A DNA stretch of 64,000 nucleotides from Climacium dendroides (lineage: Eukaryota > Streptophyta > Bryopsida > Hypnales > Climaciaceae). The stretch is taken from contig OX467091.1 in assembly GCA_950106755.1 (NCBI GenBank), positions 12,541,538-12,605,537 of the forward strand, written 5' to 3'. Of the stretch, positions 36,001-48,181 are shown piece after piece (positions within the stretch are counted from its first letter, which is position 1; each line of letters opens with the position of its first letter). The notes beneath the pieces are model-generated. The model did no database searches. It was given only the letters and a program-made list of their open reading frames with translations, and was not told the DNA's origin. The position numbers were made by a program, and so were the translations under genes.

Positions 36001-39000
36001 TGCGAGATGAGCAAATCGATTGCTCGTAAAGAGATTGAAATCAATTCTGACGAAAATAGTGCAAAAAAATTGCTGGACATGGCGCCTGCTGATACGGGGG
36101 TGGTATTGAGCGTGAGCTCTCTTGAATTCAGGTTACTAGCGATAGTTCCTAACCGAGTTAGCAAGGATGGTCCAACCTTGGCAAAGCTCCTAAGCTGGGA
36201 TATTATCTTGAGCGTCAGTCATAAGGAATTGGCAGGGGCAGCAATGGTCACCTCCAAACTCGTCTGGAAAGACATCAGGATCGAATGCGCTGAATCTGAA
36301 CCCGTTGCTTTTCAAAGCGAAACTCCGTCTGTGCAAGGAGCGAAAGAACATGTTTCATCCAGTGATTCAATTTTAGGAAGCCCCGACAGTTCAATCATGT
36401 CAAGTACTAGTTCCAGCCGAGAGTCTAGTATGGAGAAGCAACGTCTAAATGGCGCTGGAAAGGACCCACCCGAGGACCCACGTTTAGAGGAACTGACAAG
36501 CTGTGCATCCGACTCATATAATTTGTATCCTGTCCTTTGGATTGGGAAGGAGAGAGGCAGCATGACACCAGTGGAAAGAAAAGTGAGAGAAAATGAGGGT
36601 TACAGCTCCCCTACAACTCCTTTCCTGGACATAAATGTGGAGACGCTTATAGCATATAATAGACAAGACATTGATAGTTGCAAGCTGCAAGTGATTGCGA
36701 AAATTGGGGGGGTAAGGTTAGGAGGAAGTATGTGTCAGGTTGAGTCATTACTGCAGAGGCATCATTTTGTTGGACCCGGAGGCGTACCAGGGCGCAATAT
36801 CAAGAAGCTAATAAAATTCATCTCCAATGGTCCTATGGCGAATATACTAAGGCCTTCTCCAGCAGAACCGAAAGGTATTCTATTCTCATTTTTTAGCAGA
36901 GGTTTTCTTGCATTATTCGAGCACGAGACTTCAAGGTTGAATGCATCCTTCCCATATATTGCTTACTCGCGGCTCCAGTCCCTTTCTGGAGAACCTGTTT
37001 TACTAGCTTCTGTGCTCGTGATAACTTCGAGAAATAGGGCAAAGTCCTCAGCAATGTTGGTGGGTGGATTTACTAGGCTGTGATGTAGTTTCGAACCCGA
37101 GAGTGTTGGGAGTGTGTACATGTCAGGTTCACAACATGCTTTTCTTGCCAATGACGATCAATGACGGCAACCTTCGGATGCAGGTGCAGGTGTCGCTGCT
37201 ATGCTCACCAGTAACGATAGTGTATGGCCGGTGGATATGTTCGGTATTGTTGATCTAGATATCCAATTTCTAGATTGGCTCTTTTCTCTTGAGGGTGTTA
37301 AAGTTGCGGCTGATTCAAGCGGGAATCCCTCGAACCGAGAGTTTGGGGATGCAAGGGATGCTGTTGGTTGGTACGCTACATTCCGAAAGATGCAATTTGT
37401 TGGTCGGGGGACCAAGGTGATTTCAGATAATTCAACGAGAGACGTGGAAAGGATTTCACACCCTGTGCAAAATCTAATGGTGAGCACCTCATTATATTAG
37501 TCAATCTACCTTGATTAAAGATATCGTATCTTCGTTACATGATTGTGAACCCCATTTTTTTTTCATTTTCTCACATTGTATTCACGTAATCCCTCCCTCG
37601 AAAATCTCCTGGTTTCCAGCTTGATCAAGTTGTAATTGACGTTTTATTTGGATTATTTTTGGCTTGTGTAACGGAACAAAATCGAATGGCGTAATTCATT
37701 TCATATTGTTTGTTCTGCATCAAACATTTCAGATGCGAATTGAGGGGATTCAAGTAGTGAGGAACGAGCCGATTCGAGCTCCCTGTTTTGACAGCCAGCA
37801 CCCTGAGCTTAGAGCGGGCTCCGCAAGCGACGCAATGGACACTGACGTAGCCCGGAAGAGAACGAAAAGGCCTGTAGATACATTACCCAACATTACCAGC
37901 AGAAGCGGATGTGATCTTGAAGTATGCTTGATTGAACGTGGACATGATGCTGAGACGGATTTTGGCTTGGGAAACTGGTTAATGGATAGCTTCCGTCTTG
38001 GTGTTGGGGAACCGGTATGTTACTTCATACGGCCTTTTGATTCAAACCTGCTACAGTTTTGAGATCTGAAGGCCTAATCAAAATGATACAGAGTTTTGAA
38101 AATGCATGTGAAGCAGAGCTTCGAAGTCTCCAGCACAACATTGTTATGATTTCATCTGTAGTTGGAGGACCTGAATTTTCACCTTTTTCATTCGTTGTGG
38201 TGCCTCCTTCACACAAAACATAAGTCATAGACTGCAATTGGACTCTTCTCCGCATTAACAGCGGGACTTTTTGCTTGAACTCGTGATGGGAATGCTTGCA
38301 GGTTGAGATCGGAGGAACTAGACAAGAGCTGGAGGACTTGCGGGAGATTTGCAAAGCTGAAATCAAAGCTGCAAGGCAGATGGTTTCTGCGGTGGTAAAA
38401 TTGTTTCAGATTGAGCCTCCCATCATTACTCCCGCTGCAATTGAACATGTAGATGATATAGGTAAGTTCTCCCATCAACTTCGGATAACCTTTTGACTGA
38501 AAAATCTGAAGGTGTTATGCTGTGTTTGTGTTTCTACGGTATATTTATGTTTGTATCATACTGTAACTCACCTCACAGGATAATGAAAATTTGAAGAGAT
38601 ATAATGCGCTGAAAGTTAAGAACGCAGCAAGTAGTGAGGAATGAGACGAATTTGTGAGACTTCAAGCAAGTGTGAAGTGAGGCGTGGAAAGCTATGCTTT
38701 GCAGTGTTGCCAAAAGAATACAGACCCCAGAAACATTGCTGAATTGCTCTTGGATACTTTTACAGGCAGCCATGGATTGGAAACAAAATTGCATCCGCCG
38801 GAAGAGGAAAACAAGGCAAATTTGCCCGACGAGTTTGCACCCTCCATTGCACCCATGAAAAGCTCTGAAACAAAGCTTGAGAAACAATTTGCCGAATTGG
38901 AGGCTGCTATTCACACTTCGCAAGGACTTTGCTCAAAAATCAGTAACCACATGGGGTGGATCAAAGAAGAAAAAACATTTTTGTGTTGGGGGACTAAAGT

Positions 39001-39097
39001 GCGAGACAATGCTCCCGTCCCTGAATTAACGAGATTACAAAATCAACTTGCTCGGATGAAGATACTTCTAAATACCATCAAGAGTGGGAAGGATTGA
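30060..39097 (+). CDS. Bridge-like lipid transfer protein 3 (UHRF1BP1/SHIP164-like), chorein-N domain protein
   Basis: I assemble 21 exons: 30060-30171, 30565-30653, 30981-31087, 31196-31250, 31477-31565, 31825-31891, 32050-32112, 32316-32468, 32637-32730, 32903-32982, 33221-33293, 33921-33964, 34145-34251, 34605-34693, 34795-34955, 35288-35610, 35691-36874, 37184-37479, 37733-38014, 38302-38461 and 38766-39097. Phases close to 1319 aa. The N-terminus (FRYWLKSFNREQFRLLG, then HREPIVVDIDVLDLV) is the chorein-N segment of VPS13/ATG2-type tube proteins. ITIQRTDMNLPFGLELQMHV and ALLRFLTGMTICLN (about 246-300), KIGGVRLGG, and LDWLFSLEGVKVAA match plant homologues as I remember them. The C-terminus is coiled coil. 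Animal relatives move lipids at endosomal contacts; the plant role is inferred. Exon 13 (34145-34251) is the least certain, lacking family similarity. Confidence 0.85.
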
Positions 39098-39622
39098 GGT
39101 TGATCGTGTACCGTAATATTGGTAACCCACTTCTCTTTTTGTGGGAGTGCATAATCACGGCTCTCATTTCCTGTCTGATACCGAACCTAAGCTTATTCAG
39201 GTTGACCAGTGAGGTTAGCAACTGAACCCCGAACTCCAGTTATTGACGTTTAAATTCGCTTCACTTCAAGCATTTTGAAATATTTAGGAGGTGTATTTTG
39301 GTAGAACCATGGAGCAGTGGAGAGATCTTTGTATAGGGGAGCTAAATCTGTCGAGACCAAATTTGTTGAGATCGCTGTGTATGAATTTCTTGCAATTGCA
39401 ATAATGGGAGGGGGTTGTAAATCACTGCTAGAAGTGACAAGTGACAGTAGACAATCTCATTTCTGTTCAAAGTAGAAAGATCATAGGCATTTAGCCAAGT
39501 GAAGCTTATCGTGATTGATATCTAATCTTGATATTATAAAAATCTGTGAGTTTACTAATATGCTACTCCGACAAACTTCAAAGTTCTTGTAGCCACTAAC
39601 AAGTCACTAAATTTTCATATAG
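39098..39622. other. 3' flank of the BLTP3-like gene
   Basis: Probable 3' UTR followed by AT-rich spacer. I see no other gene. Confidence 0.5.
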
Positions 39623-40178
39623 CTCTTAACCCCTAAACGTTTGGAGTCTTCTCCGAAATTGATGATTTGAAAAAAAACCCATTATAAAGTATAATTTGGA
39701 AGAATATTTTGGAAGTGATATTTAAAGAAAAGTTGTAGATTTTAAGTTTTATCTATTACCAATAATTTTCTATAAATTGTGAAAGGGAAATTTCAAAATT
39801 CCTTCTAAATTCAATTACAAGCAAATTATTACCATTTTTTGAGTAATATTTTTTGGATTGGATTTGCAATGAGATTCTCTTGACATGATGATTTTTTGAA
39901 ATTTTTGTATTCTTTACATCTATGACCTCATTTTTGCAAATCAAGTTTTGAACTGGAGTCAATACAATTTGACCAATTGACACACTTCCACATTTGTAAT
40001 TTTAGAAAAATATGTACTCTAGTAACACCAAATCCAACCATTAGATAAGACAAGAACTTAATCAAGTATCATCCAAAATTAGGATGACTTTCATCCAAGT
40101 AGGAATGAGACAAAAACAAGAATCTAAATTTGTTCATTGTCCAAAAAATGGACGTTGAAATGCTTCAGGATTGAATTT
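39623..40178 (+). mobile_element. ~0.56-kb DNA element (copy 1 of an inverted pair)
   Basis: From TTAACCCCTAAACG to about GTTGAAATGCTTCAGGATTG, this is colinear with the reverse complement of 50244-50836. Shared landmarks include TTGATGATTTG, CAATTACAAGCAAA, ATGATTTTTTGAAATTTTT, CTAGTAACACCAAATCCAAC and GATGACTTTCATCCAA. Its right terminus is more decayed than that of copy 2. It is non-coding, and the superfamily is undetermined. Confidence 0.8.
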
Positions 40179-40179
40179 A

Positions 40180-40900
40180 GGTGCAACTATAGCTATTATG
40201 GATAGCTTACTTATGGAATACTTTGGAATATTCATTACTATTGATATTTTAACAATTGTGTTATATGTAGGCTACATTCCTGTATTGTATAGTAGTTTTT
40301 GTTTATGAACTTCTTGCATTGATTGTGCAAGACAAAAATAACCAATATGGACAAGTAGGAAGATAGAAAGATAGAAAAAAAATCATTGACTAGCAATGCT
40401 CCTCCAAAATGACCAAAAAATGTCACTATTCACCTTTACTTATGCCTCATCATTCAAAATTCATTCAATTAGTATGAGTAGAACTCACAATACCATATGC
40501 AAACCCTCTCTAGTACCATATGTACTAATTGAATGAATTTTGAACACTAAATAAAAGGCATCTCACATCCACAAATATCTTGGTAGATAGGATTTTCATT
40601 TTTCACTTTCCATGAAGTGCCATAGTGGTGATATTAAATATAATCGTGGTGCTCCAAATTTCAACAATCATCCACATAATGAATAGAAAACATCACACTA
40701 GCACATATCACATATCCATAGTTCTATTTTCATCCACAATTTGGCAATTTCATCCAAGATTTTTTTTTTAATTTGAAGTTTTCTGGAAATTTACAGGGGT
40801 GTTTTTATTTTATTCTTTATTCCATAGGTGTGGTGCCAGGCCAAAAAATTTGGTGCAATTTTGCACCAAATCGCCATAAAAAAAAACACCCAATGGTAGA
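40180..40900. repeat. AT-rich repeat DNA including an inverted relative of 63440-63600
   Basis: Read on the minus strand, 40760-40640 (TGTGGATGAAAATAGAACTA..., TTTTCTATTCATTATGTGGA, GTTGAAATTTGGAG) matches 63430-63570. A near-perfect palindrome, TTTGGTGCAATTTTGCACCA, lies at about 40850-40872. A further ~70-bp CAATTAGTATGAGTAG/ACTAATTGAATGAATTT inverted pair lies at 40466-40545. I see no coding capacity. Confidence 0.55.
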
Positions 40901-41529
40901 CATTCAAAATAATCTCCCGCTTCCTTCGGGAACCGCAGTTCCCAAGGCGCCTCCCATCTTCTTCCCCGTTTCACATACTATGCCACTGCGGCTTCTTCCC
41001 CCTCCACTTGTCCCCGTGAACGCGGAGCTTACTTTTCTGCATCCTTGGAATCTAAATTAGAAATGATCTGCAAGAGTACATTCAGCACGCCATCGCCAGC
41101 ACCACTTTATGCATTTTCGCAGAACAAGAGCCGAAAATCGGCAAGTTGACGGAGTTTCTATTGCGGATTTGAGTCAGTGAGGCGCAAAGCTCGTCGGAGG
41201 AATCTTTTTAATGGTTTCCTGCGGTTGAGGAAGAAGTTCTACCTAATCCGAACTTATTAACTTTGCGAGCTTGGAAAACGCAGGCTCAGTCCACGTCATA
41301 CAACTGGATGCACCTGCCGGCATCTACTCCTGCACAACTGGCGGGAAATGCTCGGGTACCGAATCTCTTGTGATCTTTAGGCGGAGAGGAGTACAGTACT
41401 GGAGTTGAAGACGTACTAGGTTCTGGTGGCGTTTGAAGCGGTTGTGCGGGGAGTAATTGCGAGTGGAGATTGTTTGTTGTAGAACAAGCGGTTCACGTGT
41501 GTTTGTTTGTTCAGGATCTTCAAGCAGCC
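40900..41529. promoter_or_regulatory. Upstream region of the small plant-specific gene
   Basis: GC content rises from about 40910, consistent with promoter and leader. No ORF or clear TATA element can be assigned. Confidence 0.35.
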
Positions 41530-43179
41530 ATGGGGTCTTTGATGGCAGGATGGAACAAAAAACCCTTTAACGACGAGCAGTGTAAGACATTTGCACTCTG
41601 CATGTGTCGGATCTGTGCAATTCAGTTGTATGTCTTAAGACTCATATTAGAATCTACATGTGTGGGAAGATCAGTGACTATTTTGAGGTGCGACATGCAT
41701 GTCGGCGGAGTGAAGGTCGTAAGTCTGGTAAGGGAGGAGTAGCGATTCTCTATGTCATTTGCTTTGTGTTAGAATTAAGAGACCGTGTTAGAATTAAGAG
41801 ATCATGTTGAGAAAGAGAAAAGTTTAAGACATTATTTTCGCTCACTGCGTTGTTCTGTGTTGGATCTATGTAATTTAGTTGTACATCTTAAATCTTGTGT
41901 GAGAATATATGTTTAGCAAGGTCGGTTAGTGTGTTGATCTGCGACATATCAGTAGGACGAAGCTCTTAGTCTGGTCAGTGTAGGAGTATAGATCCATCCT
42001 GTTAGTGTCACAATTGAAGAATCTTGTTGAGAAAACGCAAGCCGGTTAGTTAGCTTGCTAGCAGCAAACGTCCTTGGTTATATTTTTGCCTTTTTCGAGA
42101 GGAAGTTCTAAGTGCTTCGAGAAATTTTGTGTAGTGATAAGTCGGAGCAAGATAATTTAGTGATACATCTTTAAGTCTCGTGAGGTCCGTTATTGTGTTG
42201 AGGACGACATGCATGCGAGTGGAACGAAGTTCTTAGTCTGGGTAGTGTAGGAGCGGAGATCTACTTTCTTATTGCCACAATTAAAGGACCTTGATGAGAG
42301 ACAACGCAAGCCGGGTAGATTAGTGAGCATTTATGGTTCTCTTTTTGCAATTTTGGAGAATTTTGGAATTCTAAGTACTTGGAGAAATCACGTGTAGTGA
42401 TGAACCGGAGCAAGACCTCGCTAACGAAGGAGGAGATCGAAGAGTATTGGCGGAAAAGGCAATCAGCTATGGAGGAACACTTGACGGAGGCATCGGCACA
42501 GAAGGATGCCAGTCAGTCTGAGACGGTACATTTCCACATTTGAAAGTACTTAGTAATAGAGCTAAATATCTACATTTTCGTCTAAATATCTACTTGCTTC
42601 GTCTAAGGTTGAGTCGATGAAGATGAACTTCAGATAAATGACTCACTCGTACATTTCCAGTTTGACAGCTAGCAGAATTTCTTCAGATTTATTTCATTAT
42701 GATCTTTGGACCTCAATTTCATGTTTTATATTCACGGGCTCTCACGATTTTGTTGAGCAGGGTAGCGGGACGGCTAACATTGACATTCCGAGGATCATTG
42801 TCGAAGAAATGGAAATGCCAGTTTCAATGAGTCCAGATTGGTACTCTCCATACATTCATTTGAGATTTTATTTCATTTAAAAAAAATTCTGATGTCTAAT
42901 CTCGTAGAGAATTAGAAGGTATCATTAGTTTAAAGTGAATCTGTACTTGTTTTTGAAAATTTTCTGATTGTTCTGTTAACCTTTTATTATCAGCTTTCAG
43001 GTTCTTGATTTTTTGTGCACTGGCAATGATTTCTTGGGAATGGTCGCAGGTGGCAACGGAGCAACAATGCATTTTTGAATAGTCCACCTGAAAGAGATGT
43101 CATGAATAAACATAGCAAGTACGCCGCTCAGTTTGAAGTGGCAAACAAGGCCAATCAAGCGACCTCGCCAACGACATAG
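41530..43179 (+). CDS. Small plant-specific conserved protein of unknown function
   Basis: Four exons: 41530-41581, 42398-42525, 42761-42840 and 43050-43179. Phases close and encode 129 aa. The start MGSLMAGWNKKPFNDEQ joins MNRSKTSLTKEEIEEYWRKR across intron 1. An opening M(A/G)SLMAGW plus an (R/K)NKSLTKEEI..YW motif is what I recall from a family of short plant proteins lacking an assigned domain, and I cannot attach a function. The C-terminal part, with PDWWQRSNNAFLNSPPERD then KYAAQFEVANKA, is also conserved-looking. The N-terminal half is charged and helical, with no signal peptide or membrane segment. Intron 1 is long (816 bp) and made of tandem copies of itself (see the repeat entry). 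Without exon 1, translation could begin at ATG 42400. Confidence 0.75.
41582..42397 (+). repeat. Intron 1 built of three diverged ~220-260 bp tandem copies
   Basis: Copies begin near 41582, 41822 and 42132. They share TTAAGACATT, TGT(C/T)GGATCT(G/A)TG, GACAT(G/A)(C/T), AGTCTGG(T/G), GTAGGAG and CAACGCAAGCCGG-type blocks. The second copy runs into GTGTAGTGATAAGTCGGAGC at 42129-42148, which mirrors the real acceptor and exon 2 start, GTGTAGTGATGAACCGGAGC, at 42392-42411. The duplication unit therefore included the 3' splice site. Confidence 0.85.
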
Positions 43180-44417
43180 AATCAACGACAACCATACGCG
43201 GTGTATGATCAACCTTGCCAACCTCTGTATATAGTGAATTTCAGACACGCGTGGTATTGCTTGGGAGCGGGTCGTCAGGTTGTCAAGTCGTTCGACGTCT
43301 GTTTACGTGCAGTGTACTAAGAATAGCCAAGACTGCGTCCAGGAGGTACATCTCAAATCATCCGAATCTGTGGTGTTCCTTTAAACGGTTGACAAATAGA
43401 GAGACAATAATGGCAGTATGAGGTGATTTTGTACAAATTACATTATACAACGTCTGAATGGAAGGTAATTGGTAGTGTTGGGGTCCGGTATGGAGTCTAT
43501 TACGGTAGGCTAGCCACTTAGTGAAACATTAGAACCTCAAGCACATGTGTGATGAGAGATTTCGTAGTATTGAGGGACTTGATAGTATTTCTATTGATTA
43601 ATGTTTATCGTGTTTACATCTATACTTAATATAAACTACTACACTAATGCTGCTTCGATTTCTCAAAACAGATTGATGTTTGAATTTTCTGCAGGATCAT
43701 GGTCTTCGGTCGTTATCTATCTGTTCCGATATGTATGTCTTGTGTTGGCAGCAAATGTCTCCTCGCATTTCAGACGTTTGTACCTCGTGATTCTTGTTAC
43801 TCCCAGGGATATTGCTACAATTCTCTTCTATGTACTCGATAGAAGTGACTTTATTCGGTTCTCTGATGAGGTTTGGCAGGTAGCCGTAGGTTACCGTTCA
43901 GGAATTGGTGTTATCGTAACTAGCGAAGGAAAATCACCGTTGTGCTCTTGATAATGGTACTTCTTTCACTGTATGGTACTATTCCTTGAAATTGATCAAT
44001 TGCAGACAACCAGAGTCGTTAGGTTGAAAAAAATGGAAGTGCTTGACCTTTTAATAAAATGAATACTGTAACATAGAGATACTCAATACTCTATTCAATC
44101 GCGTTGCACACTACTGCGGAATCCATACGTTCTTTTAATCTAAATATAATTTACTGTCGATTCTTCACTTCAGCATCAACTATACATGTACTGTGTCGAT
44201 GTAAAAGAATGATTACTTCCTGCGGAGTGCTTTTCTTTAGATGCTTCCAGGAAAGGAGCGAGGCCCTCCATAGCAAAGGCTCTACCACAAAAAAGGACTA
44301 CGGATTAATTGACATAATCCCTCTAAGAATATGTACATGGCTTACATGAGCAGAGTTCACGCGTTCAACACCAACGAAACTAAAAGGAATTGCACCGATG
44401 GCAAACCGTATTGTTTT
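43180..44417. other. Region between convergent gene ends
   Basis: It holds the 3' UTRs of the two flanking genes, which converge here. Short open frames occur (for example 43601-43951), but none has a recognisable domain or splice pattern. I see no repeat. Confidence 0.45.
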
Positions 44418-47400
44418 TCACACCCACTGCTTCCGTTTCGTTGCAGAATTTTTGTGGCTTTGTGATGATCCATTGTATCCCAATCCTCCAGATGTTTCGT
44501 AAGTAGAAGGGTTATTGGATTTGAAATTCCTGTTCAATGACGATGACCTAAAGTGTTGTACAACTGCGGACCCCAAGTCCTTCAAGTTTCTGGTCTGTGG
44601 ACTGCTCCCAGGGTTATTCGGGTTCTTCATCACCTTCTTCATCTCGTCGGATAGGTTTCTATGCAAAGGTTTGAAAGCGCTTTCCTCCGCAGATGTGTTG
44701 TTTTTGCAGCTCTGACTTCGAGTGAAGCTGCGGGCACTACTCTCGAATGACGTTGAGGCTCTTCGAAAATCTGTTTTCAGATGAATATCAGAAGCATTCT
44801 ATTAATTGATGCCGAATCAAAGGATCCAACTGGCACGAAAACTATAATAATATCTACACCTAATCTTTCTCTGTATGTGAGTGTTTCTTACCAGATGACA
44901 TCGAATTGTGTTTTGGGAACGTCCAATTGTTCAAGGGGCCTTTCATCCCAGAAAAATGATCCTTGGACCTTGAATCATCCAACGAGCCACTCTCTTCGCT
45001 TCCAAAACGGCGACCGACCTCAGATTCAGAATATACGAGTGAGTTTACAGAACAATCGTCTCCATTTGGTGACCCAAGTAGAAACGAGTAATCCAGAGAA
45101 GGCTCTTGATCATATCCGTGCTCTGACCTTCCATCATCCGCAAGATCCTCAAGCCTTTGAGGGTTTAAGTGAGGCAAGTGACCCGTGTTGCTTGGGACTC
45201 CTTTCTTAAAACGTCCTCTGTGTTGAAGGACATGATTACTATTAGGGTCCGATGCTAGATTACACTTGTCAGAGAATCTTTGCTTCTGTGAAGTACCACG
45301 GTCACTGCTCGAGGAATGAATGAAAGGTGCGGAATACCGCCGACCTCGCAAAACAGTTGGAGACTTTTGCACCTGCAGTTTTGAAACAATGTGATGTTCA
45401 AAGTTAACTCAGGCGCATGGCTCCAACAACGATATTCTGGAGATGAAAATACTAGGGAGCAAAGAAGTACCTTCCACTCAAGAGATTGAATATCCTGCTT
45501 CAGATCAAAAATAGTAGAGTCCTTGTCCCTGCAAAGCTCTTCCAGTATCGCTATCCTCTGGTGACCACATATCCACAACTTGAAGTCATTGTCTGACACC
45601 TTTCCTCAGTTGAGTCTGTCAGAGATCACAAGCTGTTTCTGAATAGGAAACATCGTACGGAATCAGTGACAAAAAAATCGCTCTTGAAGACGAGCAGTTA
45701 ACGGCCGGGTTAGAAACTTACATCTGCATTAGCGGTTCTGGTGGTTTCAGCAACAGCAAGAAGCTTCTCGAGTTCAGCATCGCGGCTTTTGAGGACTTCT
45801 CTCAGTTCCTCTATTTCTCTGTTTTTGGCTTCAAGTAAGACCTGCCACCAGAAATTTGTTAGACAATAGTCTTTGCATTGTCATTGCTCCCTCAGCATTA
45901 CCATATCCCTCTCGTTCTACCTGTCTTGTGCATTTGTATTATTTATGCTATTTACTTGGTGATTCATATCTATAAGCAGGGCACACAAAGTTTAACACTG
46001 GTTATTATCTTCTACTCACTTTTGCTAATTTTTCTTTCCAGATTCTGTGCATGACATTTCAGTTGCGTTTAGATCCAAAAATCGAGTCCAAGTACTGGTA
46101 TATTCAAAAAGCAACCCGTTTATACAGGTGTTTTCTAGCTGAGACAAGCAGGGATAAACTCTGGACTGACACACAAGTGGATGTTTATTCATGCAACAAG
46201 GACTCATATCAGTTGTTTCTTTTTTGTCTGTAGTCACTTTAACCAGAAAATATTCTAACCTTTTGGCCCCTCTTCAAGTCTGCGATTTCGACCTCTTTTG
46301 ACTGTTGTTTTGCCAAGTCGGTAACATCTTCCTCATCACTCAACTTCAACTTGTTTGGGCTCTTAGCTTCATCTCCTTCAAAAACCGCTTCAGCACCATG
46401 ATTTCTCTCCAGGTATTGCCTCCAAGCCACTATATTTTCTTCAATTTTTGATATGTCATTACAACCTCTAGAACCCTGCGTATCACGGAATGATCACTTG
46501 TTCAAACAAATCTTCAATGATTCAGCCAAGGGGACGATAAAGAAAAATATGATCGAAGGAATCCGAACTTCCAGACAGTATTCTGCAACTTCTACTGTAG
46601 AGATTCATTCATAATATTCCTGAGAAACTTTGACACTCAGCATTTAGTTGACCAACCTTCGGAAGGAACCGGAATCTATATCCTCAGTAAAAAGACTATG
46701 CATAGACGTGAAGTACTACGCAGTTAACATAACAAAAAGACAAATAAAAACAGGATAGAAAAAAATTCATATTTTTTAATTCTTGCCTGCGCTTCATTAA
46801 GAAGATAGCTGTCGAAATCGGAAGGAGAAAGGCTGGGCGGAAGAAGCCCTGTGGAAATATCCGTCTCCCCGTTGCCAAAAGACGACCTTGAAACCGTCCG
46901 TTCAATTGAGCCTTGCACAGCAGGATTGCAAGTCGGAAATAGAGAATTACAACGCTCAGGCGTAGTGAAGCTGTCGTCGGAGTCCTGGGAGTATTCCACC
47001 ATGGGGTTAACATACCATTTGGATTCCTCCTTAGCTCTCACTTCATCGCTTATCGAGGAAGTAGTAATGCTGAACATATCAATAGAGCTCTCCACGACGG
47101 TTTGAGCCACACACTTTGAGGAGCTCCAACCTTCTTGAAGGTCTAGCTTCCCACTACCGTTGTCCCCGTTGAAGTTGCGCCCGACTTTCTTCTGTGTTGT
47201 TGGTGTCTTAGGACTACCAGAAAAGGGTTCAAGATGATCTCTGCAGAGGTGACTAGCATTCGTATTGTTTAGCTTGCAAATCTCATTTAGTTCTTGGCTG
47301 AGAGAGATGAGCTCTTTCTCCTGTGAGCACGTCATATAGGGAAGAAGTTTTAGTCTACCTTTCACTATGGTCCACCTTAGCGTCCACAATGAAGAGATTC

Positions 47401-48181
47401 CCAGTGTCGTTACCAACGTCCAGAAGAATGTATGCAAGGACGACATGATGATGTTGACAAAAGAAGCAATGGCAGCTAAAATGCGGGACATGCAGTGCTC
47501 GCGATTGCGGAGTACCCGATTCTCGACGGTCTTGAGAAGTCTATCAATTTCATTTATCTTCCTGTGCTTCGCCGCAGCAAAGACCGCAGCGGCTACCGCA
47601 ACGATCAGAACCAGCTGCACGGGAACGAAATCTTCCCAAGCTCGCGCTTCCTCATCTCTGAGCTTGCCCCCAACAGCGGTCACGCTGGTGGCGAGGTTGG
47701 CATTGATGAGGCGCCCATCCAGGGATATGTACGCAAATTTTCCTGTGGAATCATCGGCCGAAAGCTTCGCAGGCATGGGAGAAGTGTTTCGGGGTTCCTT
47801 GAAGGCTAAAGAAGACGTCAAGGTAGGTCCAAGGCAAATGGTGTCCATCTGCAGAGCATCCAGGGGTGCCGAGCGGCGATGTCCCCTGTTTCCACCAAGG
47901 GGTTTCTTCCTCAATCTTCTGTCGCTGCCGTCGCCATCGCCATTCGCTGAATATGCGACATGCTCAAAATCCTCGCCATAGTTTCTGGGAGAGGGCAAAA
48001 TGTCTGGGTTTGGACATTGACAGCTTTGTCGTGGCGCGTTGCTAAGGATCTGTTGCGACTTATAAAGATCCGACTCCTCGTTGTCCAAAGTAAAGCTGGC
48101 GAGACATTCGTTGAGTGTCTCATTACCCGAGGTCGTCTTCTTGGCCAGCATGTGCCGACTATTGACCATCAAGTGCATCAT
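44418..48181 (-). CDS. Membrane-anchored coiled-coil protein of unknown function
   Basis: Six exons: 48181-46787, 46475-46260, 45841-45722, 45557-45471, 45372-44892 and 44770-44418, giving 883 aa. A TAG lies in frame just upstream of the start at 48181. Residues 187-204 (VQLVLIVAVAAAVFAAA) form a probable transmembrane helix flanked by KHRK. A second hydrophobic stretch spans about 234-266. Before these the chain is Ser/Asp-rich and looks disordered. The middle exons encode coiled coil (EAKNREIEELREVLKSRDAE; LKQDIQSLEWK). The C-terminal ~280 aa is Ser/Asn/Gly-rich with basic patches. Intron 1 has an apparent GC donor (CAG|GCAAGA); both sides are phase 0 and the joined frame stays open. I recognise no named family. 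A plant membrane-tethered scaffold is the simplest guess. Exon 4's start is the least certain. Confidence 0.75.

Noticed and set aside
37064..37500. Open frames overlapping the intron and exon 18 of the lipid-transfer gene in other frames
   Set aside because: Shadow frames. The phase-consistent exon model explains the region.
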